From positions 1 through 33,288 of the forward strand of contig NZ_LAPV01000042.1 of the NCBI RefSeq assembly GCF_000971275.1: a stretch of 33,288 nt of DNA, read 5' to 3'. This stretch comes from Devosia psychrophila. GTDB taxonomy: Bacteria > Pseudomonadota > Alphaproteobacteria > Rhizobiales > Devosiaceae. How positions within the stretch are numbered: position 1 is the stretch's first letter; each line of letters opens with the position of its first letter. Made by a program: the position numbers and the translations under genes. Shown piece after piece: positions 1-6,956 of this stretch. The notes below the pieces were generated by a model. It was not told where the DNA came from, did not search any database, and was given only the letters and a program-made list of their open reading frames with translations.

Positions 1-20
1 CGATAAAGCCGTGTTCATCG

Positions 21-60
21 TCTCCCTCACCCTTGTGGGGAGGGATCAAGGGTGGGGGTG
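21..60. repeat. GC-rich REP-like palindrome at the left edge
   Basis: A CTCCCTCACCCTTGTGGGGAGGGA-type palindrome is followed by a GGTGGGGGT tail. It resembles the other GGGGGAGG/CCTAGCC-type units scattered through the gaps of this window, near 6.9, 17.7, 19.3, 26.0, 28.4 and 31.9 kb. It lies downstream of the TRAP receptor gene. No coding function is seen here. Confidence 0.45.
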
Positions 61-88
61 GTTTGGCCCGGAACGGATCGATACCAAC

Positions 89-119
89 AAAAAGGGCCCC
101 GGAGACTTATCCCCGGGGC
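89..119 (-). terminator. Intrinsic terminator of the TRAP receptor gene
   Basis: Read on the minus strand, GCCCCGG and CCGGGGC form a stem around a 10-nt loop. The stem is followed by CC and a run of five T. It lies about 25 bp past the stop codon of the TRAP receptor gene, the expected place for its rho-independent terminator. Confidence 0.75.
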
Positions 120-142
120 TACCAACGCGCGTGTACCCAAGC

Positions 143-1288
<1,146 letters not shown>

Positions 1289-1440
1289 CTACGGTCAACA
1301 ATACACGCAGGACGGGGCTAGTAAAGCGATGCAAAGGATCAACGATATAGTGCCCAGCGGGCGGGCATCTGCTCACGACGCTGGTGACAGAGCCGGCAAA
1401 AATGTTATGTCGCTGGCGATATTGCCGGGGAGGCGTTGAT

Positions 1441-2418
1441 ATGTTCGTCGTGGGTGGTGAAAGCCTGATCGATCTCAAGGCCGAAGTGGTGCTGTCCGAC
1501 GGAACGCTGATCGGTCGCGATGGCGAAGACCAGATCGTCATGACCGCCCACCCCGGCGGTTCGCCCTATAATTGCGCCATCGCGCTGGCCAAGCTGGGCA
1601 ATGATACCGGCTTTCTGTGCCCGATCTCGGCAGATGCGTTCGGCGACTATCTGCTGGGCCCGCTGGACGAGGCCGGCGTCACGACGCTGCTCACCGAGCG
1701 GGTCAAGGAATATACCACGCTGGCCGTGGTCAATTTCGACGCCAACCACAATGCCCGCTACGGCTTCTACCGTTCGGCGGATGGCGCTATCGAAGCCAGA
1801 ACAGCCATTGCGGCGCTGCCTGAACAACTCGACCTGTACCAGATCGGCGGCTTCTGCCCGATCAAGCCTGACGAGGCTGCTGTCTGGCTCGAAATCGTCA
1901 AGGCGGCCATCGCCAAGGGCGCCACGATTTCTATCGACCCCAACGTGCGGCCAAGCCTAGTCGCTGATTTCACCGGCTTCAAGGCGCGGCTTTCGAACTT
2001 CCTAGATCTGGCCCATGTGGTGAAGGTCTCGCAGGAAGACCTCGAAGCGCTGGATAATTCGAGGAGCATCGAGCAGCACGCGGCCGACCTGTTGGACCGG
2101 GCCAATTGCGAACTGGTCGTGGTGACGCTGGGCGACAGGGGTTCGAGGGCTTTCACCAAATCCGGGAAAGCCACGGCCGCGATCTATTCTCCGCCGGTGT
2201 TAGGCGACACGGTCGGCGCCGGAGACAGCTTGATGGCGGGCATCCTATCCTGGCTCAACGAGCGCGATCTGCTCAAGCCCGGCAAACTGAACGGTCTCGG
2301 CGACGGCGCGCTTAGCGATATGCTGGCATTTGGCGCCGTGGTGGCCGGCATCAATTGCGGTCGCAAGGGCTGCAAGCCACCGACCCGGGCAGAGGTTGAC
2401 GCTGTACTCGGAAAATAA
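1441..2418 (+). CDS. PfkB-family carbohydrate kinase (fructokinase-like)
   Basis: This is a ribokinase/PfkB-fold sugar kinase of 325 aa that phosphorylates a sugar or sugar acid with ATP in the cytoplasm. Near the N-terminus is the glycine-rich substrate region HPGGSPYNCAIALAKLG (about residue 40). Near residue 255 is the second PfkB signature, DTVGAGDSLMAG, whose last Asp is the catalytic base. The ATG at 1441 is preferred over an upstream in-frame start at 1384 because GGGGAGG lies 7-13 nt before it and the protein then begins MFVVGGESLIDL, as family members do. The substrate cannot be read from sequence. Fructose is most likely, and 2-keto-3-deoxygluconate is possible because KDPG aldolase lies 1.6 kb downstream on the same strand. 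Confidence 0.85.
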   Translation: MFVVGGESLIDLKAEVVLSDGTLIGRDGEDQIVMTAHPGGSPYNCAIALAKLGNDTGFLCPISADAFGDYLLGPLDEAGVTTLLTERVKEYTTLAVVNFDANHNARYGFYRSADGAIEARTAIAALPEQLDLYQIGGFCPIKPDEAAVWLEIVKAAIAKGATISIDPNVRPSLVADFTGFKARLSNFLDLAHVVKVSQEDLEALDNSRSIEQHAADLLDRANCELVVVTLGDRGSRAFTKSGKATAAIYSPPVLGDTVGAGDSLMAGILSWLNERDLLKPGKLNGLGDGALSDMLAFGAVVAGINCGRKGCKPPTRAEVDAVLGK

Positions 2419-2505
2419 TCCGTCCCCGCGCCTAACATTTCCGTTAGTTGCCAGTGCTGACGGCGTCTGATCTCTATCGCGTGAACAGCGGCAGAGGGTT
2501 GAGCG

Positions 2506-3381
2506 ATGCGGCGTGGACTGGTGATTTTGAGCGTGCTGGCGGTCGTCGCTGCTGGAGCGGCAGCCTATTTTCTGAAGCCCGTCAATGGCCCGCCTCGTGA
2601 CCTGACGCTGGCGGGTGACGTCACCCGCGGGGATTATTTGATCCGGCTCGGCGGCTGCGTCGCCTGCCATACCAATACGGCGGCCGGCACCGGGTTCCTG
2701 GCGGGCGGCTTTGGGCTTGAAACACAGTTCGGTACCTTCGTGCCGCCCAATATTACTTCTGATCCGACAGCCGGCATCGGTAGCTGGACAATAGCGGAAT
2801 TTTCCGACGCGATGGGCAAAGGCATGGGGCCGCAGGGGCACCTCTATCCAGTGTTCCCCTATGAGAATTACACGCTGATGAGCGACCAGGAGATCGCCGA
2901 TCTCTATGCGGCACTGATGGCTACCGAGCCGGTCAGTACGCCCGCCGCCGAAAGCCAGATCCCGTTCCCGTTCAACATCCGCCTCGCCATGGCCGGATGG
3001 CAGAACCTGTTCTTTTCGCCCGCGCGTTTCGTGCCCGAACAAGGCAAATCCGAGACTTATAATCGCGGTAAATACCTGGCCTTCGGCCCGGCGCATTGTG
3101 TTGCCTGCCACTCGCCGCGCAATGCGCTTGGCGCGCTGGAATGGGATCTGGCGCTGACAGGATCACCCGGCGGTACGGGTGGTCGGGCTCCGGCGCTGAC
3201 GCGCGATGCGCTGGTCGGCGATGGCTATGACGAGGAGACGCTCGCACAGACGCTGTTGGACGGATTTACCCCCGGCTTCGACGTGCTGGGCGGCTCGATG
3301 GCGGAGGTGATCAAGGACGGCACCTCGCAGTGGACCGATGCAGATCGAGCAGCAATCTCGGAATATCTTCTGGCCGAGTGA
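2506..3381 (+). CDS. Diheme c-type cytochrome, membrane-anchored
   Basis: This 291-aa protein is an electron carrier acting on the outer face of the inner membrane. An N-terminal hydrophobic segment (residues 5-23, RRGLVILSVLAVVAAGAAAY) acts as an uncleaved anchor or signal. Two c-heme sites are visible: CVACHT near residue 51 and CVACHS near residue 202. Each is followed by a Met-containing stretch that could supply the axial ligand. The two-domain form resembles cytochrome subunits of periplasmic alcohol or sugar dehydrogenases. No dehydrogenase gene lies next to it here, so its electron donor is unknown. The stop codon TGA is the first triplet of an 11-bp direct repeat preceding the next gene. 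Confidence 0.88.
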   Translation: MRRGLVILSVLAVVAAGAAAYFLKPVNGPPRDLTLAGDVTRGDYLIRLGGCVACHTNTAAGTGFLAGGFGLETQFGTFVPPNITSDPTAGIGSWTIAEFSDAMGKGMGPQGHLYPVFPYENYTLMSDQEIADLYAALMATEPVSTPAAESQIPFPFNIRLAMAGWQNLFFSPARFVPEQGKSETYNRGKYLAFGPAHCVACHSPRNALGALEWDLALTGSPGGTGGRAPALTRDALVGDGYDEETLAQTLLDGFTPGFDVLGGSMAEVIKDGTSQWTDADRAAISEYLLAE

Positions 3382-3403
3382 CATACGTAGTTTGACATAC
3401 GTA
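3379..3403. repeat. Paired 11-bp direct repeat TGACATACGTA before the HNH-like gene
   Basis: TGACATACGTA occurs at 3379-3389 and again at 3393-3403, separated by 3 bp. Each contains the palindrome TACGTA. The second copy overlaps a TTGACA sequence at 3392-3397 that could be a -35 box for the gene starting at 3451. A 14-bp period is not a clean DNA turn, so an operator role is only a possibility. The first copy begins in the cytochrome stop codon. Confidence 0.5.
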
Positions 3404-3450
3404 ACCGACCGCATAAATTGACTGCTGCCTGAGGCAAGCGGACGATTAGT

Positions 3451-3939
3451 GTGGCTGAAGATAGCGATGATCCCGGTCATCCGGATTATTGGAAACAGTT
3501 TCTGGCGGAACCGAACGCCCGGTTTGAAGCCAGCCCGGCCGAGAAGCCGACGCTTGATATCTTGCGCAGCGTTTATTCGCAGGTGCTTCGGGCCTTTGAC
3601 TTCACCTGCGCAATGACCGGCGCCGTATTTGCCGAGCCGAAAGACTTTCTGCATGACGCGCTGCAGATAGCGCCGATCCAACCCATCGCAATGGGCGGTT
3701 TGCTGCATGTCGACAACTTTCTTTGCCTGACCACTCCGGCCGCCCGCGCCTTCGCAGCCGGACAAATCGCGGTGGGGCCGCGACTTGAACTGGTGGCCGA
3801 TCTAAGCCGCCTCGATCCAGAATTGCTCGAAAGCCTTAATCCGACTGGACGCCTGCGTCAGCCCGATCCTGCGCTTGCACGATTGGACCTGCGCGCCCTC
3901 AATTTTCATCGCGAACATATCTTCCTGGGAAGCGACTAG
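3451..3939 (+). CDS. HNH-fold protein lacking catalytic histidines (probable pseudo-nuclease)
   Basis: This 162-aa protein starts at GTG with only a weak ribosome site (GAGG about 17 nt upstream). Its layout matches the HNH domains found at the C-terminus of some restriction-type endonucleases: CAMTG near residue 55, an L-x-I-x-P strand, G-G-x-x-x-x-D-N-x-L-x-L, then A-x-A-F-x-A-G-x-I and a terminal HREHIF. In active relatives the strand reads AAHI and the helix reads H-x-x-F-D-x-G. Here those positions are Q or A (ALQIAPI and AARAFAAG), while the middle Asn and the terminal HREHIF remain. I infer a folded but non-cutting protein. Its role is unknown. It stands alone between a cytochrome gene and eda, with no methylase nearby. 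Confidence 0.6.
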   Translation: MAEDSDDPGHPDYWKQFLAEPNARFEASPAEKPTLDILRSVYSQVLRAFDFTCAMTGAVFAEPKDFLHDALQIAPIQPIAMGGLLHVDNFLCLTTPAARAFAAGQIAVGPRLELVADLSRLDPELLESLNPTGRLRQPDPALARLDLRALNFHREHIFLGSD

Positions 3940-4016
3940 GGCATTTTATCGGACGAGGGGCTTGCGGGAAATTTGCCGTCGCCATAACCCTTGCCCAACA
4001 GTCAAGAGGACCGATC

Positions 4017-4652
4017 ATGCCGCAAGATGTCGCCGCCATCCGCTCCATCCTCTCGCTTGCGCCGGTCATTCCGGTCATCATTCTGGATGACATAAGCCAG
4101 TCGCGTCCGCTGGCCGAGGCCTTGGTGGCTGGTGGCTTGCCGATCCTCGAAGTGACATTGCGCACGCCGAACGCTCTTAGGGTCATGGAAGAAATGGCCA
4201 AGGTGACCGGGGCTATCGTGGGTTCGGGCACGGTTCGGTCGGCATTGCACATGAAGCAGTCGGTCGACGCGGGATGCCGCTTTATGGTGTCGCCGGGGAT
4301 TTCCCCGCGTATTCTCGACGCGGCCGACGATATCGGCATTCCGCTGCTGCCAGGTATTGCGACGCCCAGCGAGGCGATGACTGCGGCCGAACGCGGTTAC
4401 GGCTTCCTCAAGTTTTTTCCCGCCGAAGCCAATGGCGGCGCGCCAGTACTGAAGGCGTTTGCTTCGCCTTTGCCCGATATCACCTTCTGCCCGACCGGGG
4501 GTATCGATCCCGCCAAGGCCAAGATTTATCTGGGCTTGCCGAATGTAATCTGCGTCGGTGGTAGCTGGATCATGCCCGCCGACGCGCTAGCGTCCAATGA
4601 CTGGGCCCGCATCGAAGCGCTGGCGCGCGAAGCGAGCGCCTTGCGCGGCTAG
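4017..4652 (+). CDS. eda: 2-dehydro-3-deoxy-phosphogluconate (KDPG) aldolase
   Basis: This class I aldolase cleaves KDPG to pyruvate and glyceraldehyde 3-phosphate, the last specific step of the Entner-Doudoroff pathway. It has 211 aa, normal for the family. Visible motifs are VIPVIILDD near residue 20, LEVTLRTPNAL with the catalytic Glu near residue 45, GSGTV near 70, and LKFFPAEANGG near 131, whose Lys is the Schiff-base residue. CPTGGID near residue 160 is the phosphate-binding loop. AGAGGA lies 7 nt before the ATG. The gene ends only 3 nt before modE, so the two are probably transcribed and perhaps translated together. No edd gene is in the window. Confidence 0.93.
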   Translation: MPQDVAAIRSILSLAPVIPVIILDDISQSRPLAEALVAGGLPILEVTLRTPNALRVMEEMAKVTGAIVGSGTVRSALHMKQSVDAGCRFMVSPGISPRILDAADDIGIPLLPGIATPSEAMTAAERGYGFLKFFPAEANGGAPVLKAFASPLPDITFCPTGGIDPAKAKIYLGLPNVICVGGSWIMPADALASNDWARIEALAREASALRG

Positions 4653-4655
4653 ATC

Positions 4656-5024
4656 ATGGCCGATGTGCCCGAAGACGGACTTACCCATCTCAGGATCACC
4701 CTGAGCGAGACGGCCTATATCGGGCCAGGCCGCGCCGATCTGCTCGAATTGATCGGCAGTACCGGCTCGATCTCGGCGGCCGGCAAGGCCATGAGAATGA
4801 GCTACAAGCGGGCTTGGAGTCTGGTGCAGGCGCTCAACGCGGGCTTTGGTATTGTGCTGGTCGAATCCAGCCGTGGCGGGGCGGCGCAGGGCGGAGCGCA
4901 ACTGACCGAGGCCGGGCGTTTCTTGCTCGAACATTATCGTGCCATGCAAGACAAGACGCGGCAGGCGATTGCCGAGGATGTCGCTGCGCTGCGCCAGAAG
5001 TTCGATATGTCCGAACGGAAATAA
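4656..5024 (+). CDS. modE: ModE-type winged-helix regulator without molybdate-binding domain
   Basis: This 122-aa DNA-binding protein corresponds to the N-terminal half of ModE. It has a LysR-like winged helix (RADLLELIGSTGSISAAGKAMRMSYKRAWSLVQALN, about residues 25-60), then the wing with GGAAQGGAQLTEAGR and a terminal helix likely used for dimerisation. Classical ModE adds two MOP domains that bind molybdate. These are absent, and the frame stops cleanly after KFDMSERK with no trace of them downstream. Short forms like this are known in alphaproteobacteria. It begins 3 nt after eda and ends 66 nt before modA. A perfect ModE-type inverted repeat lies in that gap, so it probably controls modAB. 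Confidence 0.85.
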   Translation: MADVPEDGLTHLRITLSETAYIGPGRADLLELIGSTGSISAAGKAMRMSYKRAWSLVQALNAGFGIVLVESSRGGAAQGGAQLTEAGRFLLEHYRAMQDKTRQAIAEDVAALRQKFDMSERK

Positions 5025-5057
5025 CGCTTGCCTTGTGACGTGGCCTCGAGCGAAAAT

Positions 5058-5081
5058 CGATATGAATTTCAAACCATATCG
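5058..5081. promoter_or_regulatory. Candidate ModE operator upstream of modA
   Basis: CGATATG at 5058-5064 and CATATCG at 5075-5081 form a perfect inverted repeat. Viewed as CGATAT-N12-ATATCG it has the same half-site size and spacing as the E. coli modA operator as I recall it (CGTTAT-N12-ATAACG). It ends 9 nt before the modA start and includes part of the ribosome site, so bound protein would be expected to block transcription. The modE gene immediately upstream makes autoregulated molybdate control a natural inference. Confidence 0.72.
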
Positions 5082-5090
5082 GAGCTTTCG

Positions 5091-5825
5091 ATGAACCGCG
5101 TATTTCTGGGCACCCTGCTGGCTGGCCTGCTGCTTTCCACTGCGGCCCATGCTGAAACGGTGAGCGTTGCCGTCGCTGCCAACTTCACCAAGGTCGCCGA
5201 AGAACTAGCGCCGATCTTCAAGGCCGAGACCGGCCATGACGTGAGCTACAGCTTTGGCGCTACCGGCCAGCTCTATACCCAAGCGACCCTAGGCGCGCCG
5301 TTCGAGGTCTTCCTGTCGGCCGACGACGTGCGCCCGACCCAGGCCGTGACCGACGGATTGGGCGTCGATGGCACCGTGTTCACCTATGCCATCGGGGCGC
5401 TGGCACTGTATTCGACCTCGCTCGACCTGACCGATGGCAAGGCGATTCTCGAAGGCGGCGACTTCGACAAGATTGCCATCGCCGATCCTGCGACGGCGCC
5501 CTATGGCCGTGCTGCGACAGAAGCGCTCGATGCGCTGGGCCTGACCGAAGCGGTGACGCCCAAGCTGGTGACTGGAGAGAACATCACCCAGACGCTGCAG
5601 TTCATCGAGAGCGGCAATGCCGAACTGGGTTTTGTCGCTGCCAGCCAGGTGAGCGGCAAGTCCTCGGTCTGGCTGGTGCCGGCCGATCTTTATGAGCCGA
5701 TCCGCCAGGACGCGGTGCTGCTCAAGACCGGCGAGGCCAATCCGGCGGCGACCGCCTTTATCGCGTTCCTCAAGAGCGAGACGGCCGTGGCCGTGATAGA
5801 AGCAGCGGGTTACGTCGTGGAATAA
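5091..5825 (+). CDS. modA: Molybdate ABC transporter periplasmic binding protein
   Basis: This periplasmic receptor delivers molybdate (or tungstate) to the ModB permease. It has 244 aa with a Sec signal peptide (MNRVFLGTLLAGLLLSTAAHAE, cleavage after AHA). The mature start VSVAVAANFTKVAEELAPIF, then the FGATGQLYTQ segment and VFLSADD, contain the serines and backbone positions that hold the oxyanion in ModA. ATG 5091 is chosen over an upstream frame start at 5028 because it gives the signal peptide at the very N-terminus and has GGAG 6 nt upstream. It is followed after 12 nt by modB and preceded by a ModE-type operator. Confidence 0.93.
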   Translation: MNRVFLGTLLAGLLLSTAAHAETVSVAVAANFTKVAEELAPIFKAETGHDVSYSFGATGQLYTQATLGAPFEVFLSADDVRPTQAVTDGLGVDGTVFTYAIGALALYSTSLDLTDGKAILEGGDFDKIAIADPATAPYGRAATEALDALGLTEAVTPKLVTGENITQTLQFIESGNAELGFVAASQVSGKSSVWLVPADLYEPIRQDAVLLKTGEANPAATAFIAFLKSETAVAVIEAAGYVVE

Positions 5826-5837
5826 ACGGGCTGCAGG

Positions 5838-6518
5838 ATGAGCTTTGCCGATATCTGGACGCCGGTCAGCCTGACGCTGACTCTGGCCTTGATCAACACG
5901 CTCATCCTGCTCGTCATCGGCACGCCGATCGGCTGGTGGCTGGCGCGCAGCAAGAGCCGCTACCGGGAACTGGTGGGTGCGGTGGTGTCGATGCCGCTGG
6001 TGCTGCCGCCGACGGTATTGGGGTTTTACCTGTTGATCGCGCTCGGCCCCAACGGGCCGGGCGGCTGGATTGCCGGTTTGTGGGGCGGGCGGACGCTGGC
6101 ATTTTCGTTCACCGGGCTGGTCATCGGCTCGTTCTTTTACTCGCTGCCCTTCATGGTGCAGCCGCTGCGCAACGGCTTTGCGGCGATTGGCGACGATGCG
6201 CTGGAAGTGGCGTCGAGCCTCGGGGCCTCTGACTGGCAGCGGTTCTGGCGAGTGGCGCTGCCGCTGGCCCGGCCGGGCTATATCACCGGCGCGGTGATGA
6301 CGTTTGCCCATACGGTGGGTGAGTTCGGCGTGGTGCTGATGATCGGTGGCAATATCCCGGGCCAGACCAAGGTGATCGCCATTGCGCTGTATGATTATGT
6401 CGAACGGCTGCAATGGGGCGAGGCGCATGTGATCGCCCTGGGCATGGTGGTGTTTGCGTTTGTGGTGATCGCGGTGACGCTGACGATTGATCGGCGGATC
6501 AATGTGCCGATGCCCTGA
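5838..6518 (+). CDS. modB: Molybdate ABC transporter permease
   Basis: This is the inner-membrane channel subunit of the molybdate importer, 226 aa, the usual ModB length. Several hydrophobic helices are evident (for example LALINTLILLVIGTPIGWWLA and VVSMPLVLPPTVLGFYLLIAL). The ABC permease EAA loop is ALEVASSLGASDWQRFWRV (about residues 120-140), the surface that normally contacts the ATPase ModC. It lies 12 nt after modA. No modC follows: the next 438 bp hold only palindromes and then ligD on the other strand. The transporter must therefore use an ATPase encoded elsewhere or borrowed from another system. Confidence 0.93.
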   Translation: MSFADIWTPVSLTLTLALINTLILLVIGTPIGWWLARSKSRYRELVGAVVSMPLVLPPTVLGFYLLIALGPNGPGGWIAGLWGGRTLAFSFTGLVIGSFFYSLPFMVQPLRNGFAAIGDDALEVASSLGASDWQRFWRVALPLARPGYITGAVMTFAHTVGEFGVVLMIGGNIPGQTKVIAIALYDYVERLQWGEAHVIALGMVVFAFVVIAVTLTIDRRINVPMP

Positions 6519-6563
6519 GGGCGTGCGGAAGCGCCGCCCGGGTGCGGTTTTCGAATAGAGCGA

Positions 6564-6625
6564 TGGTGGCGAGGCGACTGCCTCGGGGTAGGGTAGTAAA
6601 AAGTGAGGCAGTTGCCTCGCCACCA
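6564..6625. repeat. 21-bp inverted repeat downstream of modB
   Basis: The arms at 6564-6584 and 6605-6625 are complementary except for one G-T position, with a 20-nt AG-rich loop. The inner portion reads GAGGCGACTGCCTC on one side and GAGGCAGTTGCCTCGC on the other, so there are nested short palindromes. There is no T-run after the stem. It lies in the 438-bp gene-free gap between modB (+) and ligD (-), where modC would usually be. It may be a mobile REP-like palindrome or a processing barrier at the operon end. Confidence 0.75.
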
Positions 6626-6838
6626 GGTCGGGATTTGTCGTGGGTTGGGATCGTGCTGGCCATTATCGCAGACCAGCGCGCCCGATTTCCCCGCACGCAA
6701 CAGGAGCGACCTCCCATTCCCGGCAATCTCCACGCTCGTCACTCGTCATGACTAGCTCTGTTGTGAAGATGGGGGGAGTATGCGGGAGGTGGCGGTGGGT
6801 GGGGATAAGTTTATGTGTTTTACTCAACGTCAACTCAA

Positions 6839-6878
6839 GCACGGTGTCATCCCGGCGAAGGCCGGGATGACACCGTGC
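6839..6878. repeat. Perfect 18-bp hairpin, GTGTCATCCCGG family
   Basis: Two perfectly complementary 18-nt arms (6839-6856 and 6861-6878) enclose the 4-nt loop GAAG. The arm begins GCACGGTGTCATCCCGGC. The GGTGTCATCCCGG start recurs at 29961 and, inverted, at 30077-30089, so this is a dispersed family. It lies between convergent genes (modB and ligD). Confidence 0.85.
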
Positions 6879-6925
6879 GGGTGCAATCACTGCGTTGAAC
6901 AGCAAAATCTCATCCATTAACTGTT

Positions 6926-6953
6926 TCAGGGGGAGGTTGGGTGGGGGTATTGT
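6926..6953. repeat. Partial REP-like unit by the ligD stop
   Basis: TTTCAGGGGGAGGTTGGGTG followed by GGGGTA matches the right half of the paired units at 17746-17782 and 31947-31983. Only one half is present here. It ends about 4 bp before the ligD stop codon. The rest of the 6519-6956 gap holds the two palindromes listed separately and no credible gene. Confidence 0.6.
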
Positions 6954-6956
6954 TGC

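Noticed and set aside
5289..6623. 444-codon open frame on the minus strand, antisense to modA and modB
   Set aside because: The product is low-complexity, rich in Arg, His and Gln, with no family motif. It is the expected shadow frame of high-GC genes.
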